Source: RGIG4608 sp051867875
GTDB lineage: Bacteria > Bacillota > Clostridia > Oscillospirales > CAG-272
Length of the DNA: 62,427 bases
Reading direction: 5' to 3'
Assembly (NCBI GenBank): GCA_051867875.1
Contig: JBJDZG010000015.1
Span: 1-62,427, forward strand
The position numbers and the translations under genes are program-made. Positions 1 through 7,623 of the stretch are shown here, piece after piece (position 1 is the first letter of the stretch; every line of letters starts with the position of its first letter). The notes beneath the pieces are model-generated. The model was not told where the DNA came from, did not search any database, and saw only the letters and a list, made by a program, of their open reading frames with translations.

Positions 1-257
1 TGGAAAGAAGAATGTAGAAACTCAATTTTTCCTCCTTGCGTTTGCACTAAACATACAAAAGCTCTGTAACAGAAAGAAAAAAGGGCGAATTGGGCTTGAT
101 TTGTTCCCATTGAACCCCTCTTAGCATAATTCTCCACAATTAAATACCATCTCAAAAATAAGGATTTTCACGATCCTCTTTTTCTCGTACTCTTTTTTGC
201 CTCATTTTGAGTTTTTTTCTTTCTCTGTTTCCTTGTGGCTCAAATTATACAGAAAGA

Positions 258-295
258 GCTGCCTCAAATGCTCTAAAATTTGCATTTGAGACAGC
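258..295 (-). terminator. Rho-independent terminator of the small lipoprotein gene
   Basis: Two 14-nt arms (258-271 and 282-295) pair. The only imperfection on the plus strand (C-A) becomes a G-U pair on the minus strand, so the hairpin fits the minus-strand gene ending at 314, followed by a T-rich stretch. The plus strand also has a T-run after it. Bases 1-257 hold no gene or structure I can recognise. Confidence 0.75.
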
Positions 296-313
296 CCCTT
301 TTTATGAAATTGA

Positions 314-691
314 TTATTTTACTTTGTTAAACTGATATCCGTCGATTTTAATATACTTCGTTCCGTTCTCTTCGCCTTCAACGAAAGAATGTGTTTCGGA
401 AGTTTCCTCGCCGTCCTTCTCGTATGTGAGAATGATTACGAGAGCGTCAGCTTTGTCCTGGTCCTCTTCGATTTTGTAAGTTCCTTCAACCGATGTGGAC
501 TTTTCAAAACCAAAACCGCCGATTGTTACCGTTCTTGTGAATTTATTGCCTGAAAATTCATAGGTCGTTTTGTTTTCTTCGGTAAGAACGTAGGTGTACG
601 TTCCACTGAGCATCTTACCGCAGGAAACGAGAGAAAGCGCGAGAGTAGCGATAATCATAAATACTGCTACGAGTTTGATTGTTCTTTTCAT
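314..691 (-). CDS. Small secreted lipoprotein of unknown function
   Basis: This 125-residue protein begins with a basic n-region, a hydrophobic stretch (about residues 6-21) and a lipobox LVSC with Cys24, so it should be a diacylglyceryl-anchored lipoprotein. The mature part is rich in Thr, Lys and Glu and looks like a small all-beta domain: repeated patterns of the type GTY-x-Y, GTYKIEED and GTKYIKIDGYQF suggest a lipocalin-like or DUF-type barrel seen in many Clostridia lipoproteins. I do not recognise a precise family. It is monocistronic, with its own promoter (747-775) and terminator. An AAGGAG-like ribosome site precedes the ATG. Confidence 0.75.
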   Translation of the reverse strand: MKRTIKLVAVFMIIATLALSLVSCGKMLSGTYTYVLTEENKTTYEFSGNKFTRTVTIGGFGFEKSTSVEGTYKIEEDQDKADALVIILTYEKDGEETSETHSFVEGEENGTKYIKIDGYQFNKVK

Positions 692-746
692 AGTTTATCT
701 CCTTCAATCTTAAATGCAGGACAAATTATCCATTTGCCTTGTGTTT

Positions 747-775
747 ATTTTAGCAAAAAAGTGCTCATTTGTCAA
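747..775 (-). promoter_or_regulatory. Sigma-A promoter of the small lipoprotein gene
   Basis: Read on the minus strand: TTGACA (770-775), a 17-nt spacer, TAAAAT (747-752), about 55 nt upstream of the lipoprotein ATG. Confidence 0.75.
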
Positions 776-844
776 TAGAGTTATCTCAATTTTTGTTGAT
801 ATAATAAATATTGCACACAAGAGCGCACCATATAAAAATTTTGC

Positions 845-873
845 TTGCAAAAAGCGGATAAATGTGATATAAT
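845..873 (+). promoter_or_regulatory. Sigma-A promoter of the suf-pfk operon
   Basis: TTGCAA (845-850), 17-nt spacer, TATAAT (868-873), about 50 nt upstream of sufC. No IscR- or RirA-like site is recognisable. Confidence 0.75.
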
Positions 874-926
874 AATAAAAGATATGCAAAATAATATTCA
901 GACACAACGGTTTATAAGGAGAAATA

Positions 927-1652
927 ATGCTTGAACTGAGAAATGTGTCCTATACCGTCAAGGACGAGGACGGCAAGGACAAGGAAATTCTTAAAAATAT
1001 CGATTTGACCGTAAACGAGCGTTTCGTGGCTATTACGGGTCCAAACGGCGGCGGTAAATCTACGCTTGCAAAGATTATTGCGGGTATCTACACGCCCACG
1101 TCGGGACAGATTGTTTTTGACGGCGAGGACATTACGAATATGTCGATAACCGACAGAGCAAAACGCGGAGTGAGCTTTGCTTTCCAACAGCCCGTAAGAT
1201 TTAAGGGGCTTACCGTCAAGGACCTTATCACGCTTGCCTCGGGCAGACAGATTAGTATAAGCGAGGCGTGCAGTTATCTTTCCGAGGTAGGACTTTGCGC
1301 GCGCGACTATATAGGCAGAGAGGTCAATGCGTCCCTGTCGGGCGGTGAGCTTAAAAGAATAGAGATAGCTCTTATAATCGCACGCGGAACCAAGCTCTCC
1401 GTATTTGACGAGCCCGAGGCGGGAATCGACCTTTGGAGCTTTAACAATCTCATCAAGGTTTTTGAGAGAATGTACGAAAAGACTCAGGGCTCTATTATGA
1501 TTATCTCCCATCAGGAGAGAATACTCAATATCGCAGACAGAATAATCGTAATAGCCGACGGGGAAATCCGCGAGAGCGGAACGAAAGAGCAGATAATGCC
1601 CTCTGTTTTGGGCTCGGGAGCGCCTTGCTCGGTGCTCACCGAAACGATTTAA
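927..1652 (+). CDS. sufC: Fe-S cluster assembly ATPase SufC
   Basis: This 241-residue protein is the ABC-type ATPase of the SUF iron-sulfur scaffold. Visible motifs are the Walker A loop GPNGGGKST (about residue 39), a Q-loop FQQP, the signature LSGGELKR (about 137) and Walker B LSVFDEPEAGID followed by the H-loop ISHQ. The length and the ELKR signature are typical of SufC rather than of transporter ATPases, and no permease is adjacent. It lies 10 bp upstream of a SufB-type scaffold gene, with which it should form the SufBC complex in the cytoplasm. The start has an AAGGAG site. Confidence 0.92.
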   Translation: MLELRNVSYTVKDEDGKDKEILKNIDLTVNERFVAITGPNGGGKSTLAKIIAGIYTPTSGQIVFDGEDITNMSITDRAKRGVSFAFQQPVRFKGLTVKDLITLASGRQISISEACSYLSEVGLCARDYIGREVNASLSGGELKRIEIALIIARGTKLSVFDEPEAGIDLWSFNNLIKVFERMYEKTQGSIMIISHQERILNIADRIIVIADGEIRESGTKEQIMPSVLGSGAPCSVLTETI

Positions 1653-1662
1653 GGAGGACGCT

Positions 1663-2580
1663 ATGGACGCAATTAAGAAAAATTTGCTTTTGCAGGTAGC
1701 CGACCTTCACACCGTCCCCGAGGGAGCGTACAATATCCGTGAAAACGGCGCCGGCGCGGGCAGAAGAACTACTGCCAATATAGACATAGTTACAAAGACG
1801 GACAAGCCGGGCATTGATATATTCATCAAAGAGGGAACGAAAAAAGAGAGCGTTCACATTCCCGTAATCATCAGCGAAAGCGGCCTTAAAGATTTGGTTT
1901 ACAACGATTTCTATATCGGAGAGGGCGCTGACGTTACCATTATCGCAGGTTGCGGTATTCACAACTGCGGCGACCAGGATTCTTCACACGACGGCATTCA
2001 CTCCTTCCACGTCGGAAAGGGTGCGAGAGTAAGATACGTCGAGCGCCACTACGGCGAAGAAGAGGGCGAGGGCGGAAATATTATGAACCCCACGACGATT
2101 ATTGAAATCGACGAAGGCGGTTATCTCGAAATGGAAACTACGCAGATAAAGGGAATTGACTCTACCTACCGCGACACGCGTGCAAAGCTCGGCAAGGACG
2201 CGACTCTCGTTATCAAGGAAAAAATTATGACGCACGGCAAACAGCACGCCGAGACCGTATTCAACGTTGACCTTGACGGCGAGGGTTCAAGCACAAATGT
2301 AATTTCCCGCTCCGTCGCAAAGGAGAACTCAACCCAGACCTTCCTCTCGAAAATAAACGGAAACAACGCCTGCTACGGACACACCGAGTGCGACGCCATA
2401 ATTATGGACAGCGCGAGCGTAAAGGCTATTCCCGAGATAACCGCAAACGATATCAACGCATCTCTCATTCACGAGGCTGCGATAGGCAAAATCGCGGGCG
2501 AGCAGATAATCAAGCTTATGACCTTGGGACTTACCGAGGCAGAGGCTGAGGAGCAGATTGTAAACGGATTTTTGAAATAA
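1663..2580 (+). CDS. sufB: SufB/SufD-family Fe-S scaffold (short, minimal type)
   Basis: At 305 residues this protein is much shorter than classical SufB (about 470-500) and essentially consists of the right-handed beta-helix SufBD core. It keeps a candidate cluster-ligand Cys in HTECDAI (about residue 242) and a His-Glu pair in LIHEAAIGKI (about 268), the positions used by SufB for cluster assembly. The C-terminal helix pair (LGLTEAEAEEQIV-GFLK) is also SufB-like. No sufD, sufS or sufU is nearby. The two-gene sufC-sufB arrangement matches the minimal SUF-like systems known from archaea and anaerobic bacteria. AGGAGG precedes the ATG. Confidence 0.88.
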   Translation: MDAIKKNLLLQVADLHTVPEGAYNIRENGAGAGRRTTANIDIVTKTDKPGIDIFIKEGTKKESVHIPVIISESGLKDLVYNDFYIGEGADVTIIAGCGIHNCGDQDSSHDGIHSFHVGKGARVRYVERHYGEEEGEGGNIMNPTTIIEIDEGGYLEMETTQIKGIDSTYRDTRAKLGKDATLVIKEKIMTHGKQHAETVFNVDLDGEGSSTNVISRSVAKENSTQTFLSKINGNNACYGHTECDAIIMDSASVKAIPEITANDINASLIHEAAIGKIAGEQIIKLMTLGLTEAEAEEQIVNGFLK

Positions 2581-2614
2581 TTAATAATTTATAATTGATT
2601 AGTAGGTAAAAATC

Positions 2615-3853
2615 ATGAAAAAACTTATTGGAAACGCAATAGTAGGGCAGTCGGGCGGGCCGACCTGTGCAATAAACGCAACGCTTGCGGGCGTTATTCT
2701 CGGTGTGCTCGACGGCGAGCACGGCGGCTCTATCGGTACGCTTTACGGAATGAGAAACGGAGTTGAAGGACTGCTCGACGAGAGAATCGTCAATCTCTCG
2801 GAGCTTTTCGCTGACAGAGAGAAGATAAAAATTCTCGAACAGACTCCCGCGGCGGCTCTCGGCTCCTGCCGTAAAAAGCTCCCGGGAATCGAGGAGGGCG
2901 CCGAAACCTACGAAAAACTTATATCCATATTCAAAAAATACGACATAAGATACTTTTTCTATATCGGCGGAAACGACTCAATGGACACCGTCGCAAAGCT
3001 CTCGGAGTACACCAAAAATCACGACTATGAAATGCGTATTATCGGTGTGCCCAAGACTATTGACAACGATCTCGTCGGCACCGACCATACTCCGGGCTTT
3101 GCCTCTGCGGCAAAGTATATTGCCACCACTGTATCCGAGATAATCCGCGACTGCGCGGTATATACCACGAAGGCGGTTACGGTGGTTGAGATAATGGGCA
3201 GGGACGCGGGCTGGCTCACGGCGTCGGCAGGCATCGGTAAGGCTGTCGGCAGAGAAGTCCCCGACCTTATCTATCTTCCCGAAAGAGCGTTTAATAAAGA
3301 TGAATTTTTTGCCGACTTGCGCGCGTGCATTGAACGCCACCCCAATGTCGTCGTAGCGGTTTCCGAGGGAATAAGGGACGCAGATGGCGTGTACGTTTGC
3401 GAGGGCTTTGGAATTTCAAGCACCGACGTTTTCGGTCATAAGCAACTCTCGGGCACGGGCAAGGCACTTGAAATGGCAATAAAAGCCGAGCTCGGCTGTA
3501 AGGTGCGCTCTATTGAACTCAATTTGCCCCAGAGATGCGCTTCGCATATCGCTTCAAGAACCGACATTGAGGAGTCCGTTCTCGTCGGAAGAAGCGCCGT
3601 CAAGGCGGCTGTCGAGGGCGTCAGCCGAGAGATGATGACCGTTGAGCGCGTAAGCGACGAGCCCTATGCAGTAAAGATTTCGCACAAGGATGTCAGCGAG
3701 ATAGCAAACAAAGTCAAGGGTGTTCCCGCACACTTCATCAACGAGCGCGGAAATTCCGTTACCGAAGAATGCGCGCGCTATCTTCTTCCGCTCATTCAGG
3801 GCGAGCTTGACGTTGAGTACGAGCACGGTATTCCAAAGCACGTCATAATCTGA
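2615..3853 (+). CDS. pfp: Phosphofructokinase, probably PPi-dependent
   Basis: This 412-residue group A phosphofructokinase catalyses fructose 6-phosphate to fructose 1,6-bisphosphate. The phosphoryl-donor motif is GGNDS (Asp in the position occupied by Gly104 of the E. coli ATP enzyme) and the catalytic motif is PKTIDND (Lys in place of Gly124). This Asp/Lys pair is the known hallmark of pyrophosphate users, so a reversible PPi-dependent enzyme is the best call. The EIMGRDAGWL and fructose-6-P-binding MGRDAG region are intact. Its stop overlaps the start of the next gene by one base (TGATG), suggesting translational coupling. Confidence 0.88.
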   Translation: MKKLIGNAIVGQSGGPTCAINATLAGVILGVLDGEHGGSIGTLYGMRNGVEGLLDERIVNLSELFADREKIKILEQTPAAALGSCRKKLPGIEEGAETYEKLISIFKKYDIRYFFYIGGNDSMDTVAKLSEYTKNHDYEMRIIGVPKTIDNDLVGTDHTPGFASAAKYIATTVSEIIRDCAVYTTKAVTVVEIMGRDAGWLTASAGIGKAVGREVPDLIYLPERAFNKDEFFADLRACIERHPNVVVAVSEGIRDADGVYVCEGFGISSTDVFGHKQLSGTGKALEMAIKAELGCKVRSIELNLPQRCASHIASRTDIEESVLVGRSAVKAAVEGVSREMMTVERVSDEPYAVKISHKDVSEIANKVKGVPAHFINERGNSVTEECARYLLPLIQGELDVEYEHGIPKHVII

Positions 3854-4821
3854 TGGATAAGACGAAAAAACAAAGCGAAATAAACCCTTTTAGCAATAGC
3901 GACAGTAATAAAAGGTACTACACCTACGACTACTACCTCAAAAAGACGTACGGCGGAAAATGCGCCAAAATTCCTCTTGATGCGGGCTTTTCGTGCCCAA
4001 ACCTCGACGGAAGATGTGCATACGGCGGCTGTATCTACTGCTCGGGCAGGGGAAGCGGAGATTTTGCCGAGAGTCCTGCGCTCCCGATAAAGGAGCAGTA
4101 CGAGCTCACGCGCAATAAACTCGCTTCAAAATGGAGCACCGAGCGCTGTATTCCGTATTTTCAGGCGCGTACGAACACCTACGCGCCACTTGAAAAAATC
4201 AAGGAAAAATTTGAGGAAGCACTTCTGTGCGAGGGCGTCGTTGCGATGAACGTAGCTACGCGTGCGGACTGCCTGCCCGACGACGTCGTGGGGTATCTTG
4301 CCGACCTTTCCGAGCGCGTTGACCTTACGGTGGAGCTCGGTTTGCAGACGGTAAACGACGAGGTTGCTAATTTTATCAACCGCGGACACACGTTTGCGCA
4401 GTTTATTGAGGGTTATAACAAGCTTCGGGAGCGTTGCCCGAGGATAAAAATTTGCGTTCATCTGATTTTCGGTCTTCCGGGCGAGGACGGGCAGATGATG
4501 CTCGAAAGTGTGAAAAGTGTGGCAAAGCTCCGTCCCGACATGGTAAAAATACACCTTTTGCACGTTTTGCGGGGAACAAAACTCGCCGAAATGTACGAAA
4601 GTGGGGAATACATACCTATGGAGAGGGAAAAATATATCGAAACCGTCGCAAAAAGTCTGCAATTTTTACCGAAAGACACGGTAATTGCGCGCCTTACGGG
4701 CGACGGAATGCGCGACGAACTTTTAGCGCCCTTATGGTCGCTCAAAAAGGTTTCCGTCATCAACGATATTGACAAATATCTCTTTGAGCACGGCATATAT
4801 CAAGGTATGCTTGCAGAGTAA
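3853..4821 (+). CDS. YhcC-type radical SAM protein (TIGR01212 family)
   Basis: This 322-residue protein has a radical SAM cluster motif near residue 48: Cys in FSCPN, then CAYGGCIYC. The spacing is that of the YhcC/TIGR01212 family rather than the common CxxxCxxC alone. Downstream elements (ELGLQT, LIFGLPGE, HVLRGT) match an Elp3-like radical SAM barrel. The molecular reaction of this family is not established to my knowledge. It is the last gene of the suf-pfk transcription unit and overlaps the previous stop by one base. Confidence 0.85.
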   Translation: MDKTKKQSEINPFSNSDSNKRYYTYDYYLKKTYGGKCAKIPLDAGFSCPNLDGRCAYGGCIYCSGRGSGDFAESPALPIKEQYELTRNKLASKWSTERCIPYFQARTNTYAPLEKIKEKFEEALLCEGVVAMNVATRADCLPDDVVGYLADLSERVDLTVELGLQTVNDEVANFINRGHTFAQFIEGYNKLRERCPRIKICVHLIFGLPGEDGQMMLESVKSVAKLRPDMVKIHLLHVLRGTKLAEMYESGEYIPMEREKYIETVAKSLQFLPKDTVIARLTGDGMRDELLAPLWSLKKVSVINDIDKYLFEHGIYQGMLAE

Positions 4822-4836
4822 TAAAACCGAACAGAC

Positions 4837-4873
4837 AAAAAACGCCAAAATCTTGTGATTTTGGCGTTTTTTT
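4837..4873 (+). terminator. Rho-independent terminator of the suf-pfk operon
   Basis: A 16-nt arm (4837-4852) pairs perfectly with 4857-4872 around a TTGT loop, followed by a T-run. Confidence 0.92.
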
Positions 4874-4971
4874 GCGTTTTTTTGACCTAAAAAAGTGATA
4901 TGTTTACAAAAAGTTAATAAAATATCTTCAAAAAATTAATAAAATATTTTTTACTTTTTTTGTGAAAGGTA

Positions 4972-5000
4972 TTGCAATTTTTTATTCGGTAGTATATAAT
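4972..5000 (+). promoter_or_regulatory. Promoter of the dcw cluster (upstream of mraZ)
   Basis: TTGCAA (4972-4977), 17-nt spacer, TATAAT (4995-5000). The leader of about 80 nt contains one GTGGTG (5012-5017) resembling a half-site of the MraZ box, but I do not see the regular triple repeat known from other MraZ targets. Confidence 0.8.
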
Positions 5001-5085
5001 AGGGGTACGCTGTGGTGAAAAGTTCCGCAAAGTGTTTAGAAATGTTGAATTTCAACCCTGAAATTTTCAGAAAGGAGTAGATTTT

Positions 5086-5508
5086 ATGCTTTCCAACCAG
5101 TATACGCATAACGTTGACGCAAAAAACAGACTTTTTGTGCCCGCAAGATACAGAGATGAGCTCGGCGAAACCTTCGTAGTATCTCAGAGCATAAGAGATA
5201 ACTGTCTTGTAATCTATTCCTTGGCAGAGTGGGAACGCTACATAGCGCCCATCAAGCTCCTTCCGAGAAAGGACGCCGAACCGGTTCTCAGATATCTCGT
5301 TGGTAACTCCTTTGAGGTTTCCCCCGACGGACAGGGAAGAATCATTCTCACACCCGCAATGCTCCGATTCGCGTCCATCACAAAGGAAGCGCTTATCATC
5401 GGTTGCGGTGATTACGCTGAAATCTGGGCGGCTGACGTTTACAGAGAAAAGGTTGAAACTCAGGATATGGAAGCTATGCGTGCTGCTCTTGAGAGATGCG
5501 GTCTTTAA
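5086..5508 (+). CDS. mraZ: Transcriptional regulator MraZ
   Basis: This 140-residue protein is the first gene of the division/cell-wall cluster. It contains two AbrB-like MraZ half-domains: residues about 7-50 (HNVDAKNRLFVPARYRDEL) and 75-120 (VSPDGQGRIILTP), each with the D-x-K/Q-GR-I/L-x-P core. MraZ forms ring-shaped oligomers and represses its own operon by binding repeats in the leader. The start has an AAAGGAG ribosome site. Confidence 0.95.
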   Translation: MLSNQYTHNVDAKNRLFVPARYRDELGETFVVSQSIRDNCLVIYSLAEWERYIAPIKLLPRKDAEPVLRYLVGNSFEVSPDGQGRIILTPAMLRFASITKEALIIGCGDYAEIWAADVYREKVETQDMEAMRAALERCGL

Positions 5509-5517
5509 TCTTCGCGT

Positions 5518-6453
5518 ATGAGTGAATTTTCACATTTTTCGGTACTCCTCGGTGAGTGCATTGAAAATCTTGATATAAAACCCGACGGAGTGTACGTTGA
5601 CGGCACTTGTGGAGGTGCCGGACACTCCTCAAAAATAGCTGAACGTCTTGAAGGCGGCACTCTTGTTGCCATTGACCGGGACGAAGACGCGATAAGGGTA
5701 ATAAACGAAAGACTTTCTCCATTTGGCGAGAGAGTCAGGATAGTAAGAGATAACTTTTCAAATATCAAATCGGTCTGCGAGAGTCTCGGCATCGACGCTA
5801 TCGACGGACTTCTTCTCGACCTCGGTGTTTCGTCCTATCAGCTCGATACCGCGGAGAGAGGATTCTCGTATATGGCGGACGCGCCACTCGATATGAGAAT
5901 GGACAACAGAGCGCAAAGAAGCGCTTACAACGTCATCAACGAATATTCCGCGGACGAACTCAAAAAAATTATCTACGATTTCGGCGAAGAGAGATTCGCA
6001 CCGAAGATTGTCGCGGGAATAATCAAAGCAAGAGAGAGCACACCCATAAAGAGTACGGGCGAGCTTGCGGAAATAATTAAAAATTCGATTCCGCCGTTTG
6101 CAAGACGCGAGGAGCTGAACTCCGTAAAGCGAGTCTTTCAGGCAGTGAGAATTGAGGTGAACAAGGAGCTTGACGTAATAGCTCCTACGATTACCGACGC
6201 AGTCAATATGTTAAGACCCGGCGGAAGAGTGGTAATAATCACTTTTCATTCGCTTGAGGACAGAATAGTCAAGCAGACCTTTGCATCGCTTGCAAGCGGT
6301 TGCACCTGCCCGAAGGATTTTCCCGTCTGCGTGTGCGGTAAAAAACCAAAAGTTAAGATACTGACCAAAAAGCCGATACTTCCGAGCAGTGATGAGCTTG
6401 CTGCGAACTCCCGTTCAAAGAGCGCAAAGCTCAGAGTTGCCGAAAAGATATAA
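5518..6453 (+). CDS. rsmH: 16S rRNA (cytosine1402-N4)-methyltransferase RsmH
   Basis: This 311-residue Class I SAM-dependent methyltransferase has DGTCGGAGHS (SAM loop), LLLDLGVSSYQLD, DAPLDMRMD and VITFHSLEDRIVK, the last being the family signature. It methylates C1402 of 16S rRNA. It lies 9 bp after mraZ, the usual second place of dcw clusters. Confidence 0.96.
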   Translation: MSEFSHFSVLLGECIENLDIKPDGVYVDGTCGGAGHSSKIAERLEGGTLVAIDRDEDAIRVINERLSPFGERVRIVRDNFSNIKSVCESLGIDAIDGLLLDLGVSSYQLDTAERGFSYMADAPLDMRMDNRAQRSAYNVINEYSADELKKIIYDFGEERFAPKIVAGIIKARESTPIKSTGELAEIIKNSIPPFARREELNSVKRVFQAVRIEVNKELDVIAPTITDAVNMLRPGGRVVIITFHSLEDRIVKQTFASLASGCTCPKDFPVCVCGKKPKVKILTKKPILPSSDELAANSRSKSAKLRVAEKI

Positions 6454-6470
6454 AGAAAGGTAATGTTGCG

Positions 6471-7415
6471 ATGAAACAAGTTCAAAACGGTGCCAAGGAC
6501 AAAGGTGCGCTCGATGAACTTCACAGAAGAAACGAGCATCGCACCGAGACCTTTGACAGAAGCCCCGAATTTGCCGAGCAAAGAATGCGCGAGCTTGCAA
6601 GCAGAAGCTTAGCATCAAAGACCTATAAGATTTCATCGGGCGAATTTTCCGAGCTTCAAAAATACAAAAACGGAGCCTCAGGCAAGGGCGCGTACATGAC
6701 GGAGCACGATTTTGCAAATCGGTACAGAGCAAAGCGTCAGTACATACCCGAAGCCAACGTCGAGCTTGACAGCATAATGGTGTTGAACAAGATTGAAGAG
6801 GACAGATACAAAAAAACAAAAGCACAGACAAAAAGACAAGCGGAAAGCAAGAAAACGCAATTACCAAGCGATAAGGCAAAGAGCACGGCTCCCGGAGTCA
6901 AAAATGGGAAAGGAGCAGATAGAAAAATGCCAATGCCAAAAGCAAACGCAAAGCCAAATCCAAAGAGCGAAAACCCATCAAAATTCAAAGAGGCAGCCAA
7001 GGAAGCGGCAAAGACTTGGATACCGCTTGAAGAAAGACACAGAGAGAAGGTAGTGCAGGGAACTCCCACGAAGCTTCCTAAGGACGTAATTTTCGCAATA
7101 CTCGTAATCGCCGTGTCCTTGCTTTTGATTGTGGGAAGCGCGGTGCTTCTCGGCTCTGCAAAAAGAGAACAGAGTGAGCTTGAAAACATGATTTCAAAGC
7201 TTGACGTTCAGATTTCGGAGCTCGAGGACGAGTTGGAGCGCAAAAACGCTTCTGCCGACATTGAGATATACGCAAACGAGCACGGTATGATTTCAAAAGA
7301 GCATATCAGTGCCCAATACATAAACAGCAACAAAACAGACAGTGTTGAAAGTACAAAGAGCGACAGCTTCTCGCTTTCAACCCTCATAAAGTGGTTTTTC
7401 GGCAACTTAAAATAA
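6471..7415 (+). CDS. FtsL-like division protein with a long cytoplasmic extension
   Basis: This 314-residue protein sits at the ftsL position between rsmH and the PBP gene. It has one transmembrane segment near residues 206-226 (IFAILVIAVSLLLIVG), followed by a short extracytoplasmic coiled coil (about 228-265) and a region with YANEHGMI, which resembles the conserved FtsL/DivIC tail. The first 200 residues are cytoplasmic, very basic, Lys/Ala/Gln-rich and low-complexity, much longer than in typical FtsL (about 100 residues total). I infer an FtsL role in the FtsQLB complex from topology and position, not from sequence identity. Confidence 0.72.
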   Translation: MKQVQNGAKDKGALDELHRRNEHRTETFDRSPEFAEQRMRELASRSLASKTYKISSGEFSELQKYKNGASGKGAYMTEHDFANRYRAKRQYIPEANVELDSIMVLNKIEEDRYKKTKAQTKRQAESKKTQLPSDKAKSTAPGVKNGKGADRKMPMPKANAKPNPKSENPSKFKEAAKEAAKTWIPLEERHREKVVQGTPTKLPKDVIFAILVIAVSLLLIVGSAVLLGSAKREQSELENMISKLDVQISELEDELERKNASADIEIYANEHGMISKEHISAQYINSNKTDSVESTKSDSFSLSTLIKWFFGNLK

Positions 7416-7491
7416 GTGCGAAAAATCATAAAAAACACCCAATCCGCATAATGATTTGGAGAGGGTGAGCATTCCATTTGCCACACTTGAA

Positions 7492-7590
7492 AAACGGTGA
7501 AGAGCAAGTCGCAGGTCTTTCGTGGAGGTTAGACCGACGGCACGGAGCAAAAGCAACGGCCCATTTGCTTGGATCCGGCTCTCACCGTTT
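7492..7590 (+). ncRNA. Candidate structured RNA or attenuator upstream of the PBP gene
   Basis: The 208-bp gap between the ftsL-like gene and the PBP gene can fold. The arms 7492-7505 and 7578-7590 pair over 13 bp with one bulged A. Inside are a hairpin GGTCT/AGACC (7514-7518 with 7531-7535), extended by GTC/GAC, and a second hairpin AGCAAA/TTTGCT (7546-7551 with 7564-7569). The closing helix is followed by a T-rich tract (TTTATTTTTC), so it could act as an attenuator. It matches no riboswitch class I know. Confidence 0.45.
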
Positions 7591-7623
7591 ATTTTTCTAA
7601 AAAGAAGGAGAGTGTGAAAACAG

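Noticed and set aside
710..907. Small minus-strand frame upstream of sufC
   Set aside because: It overlaps the promoters of two real genes and has no ribosome site.
5012..5060. MraZ-box triple repeat in the mraZ leader
   Set aside because: Only one good GTGGTG is visible; the regular spacing of known MraZ sites cannot be shown by eye.
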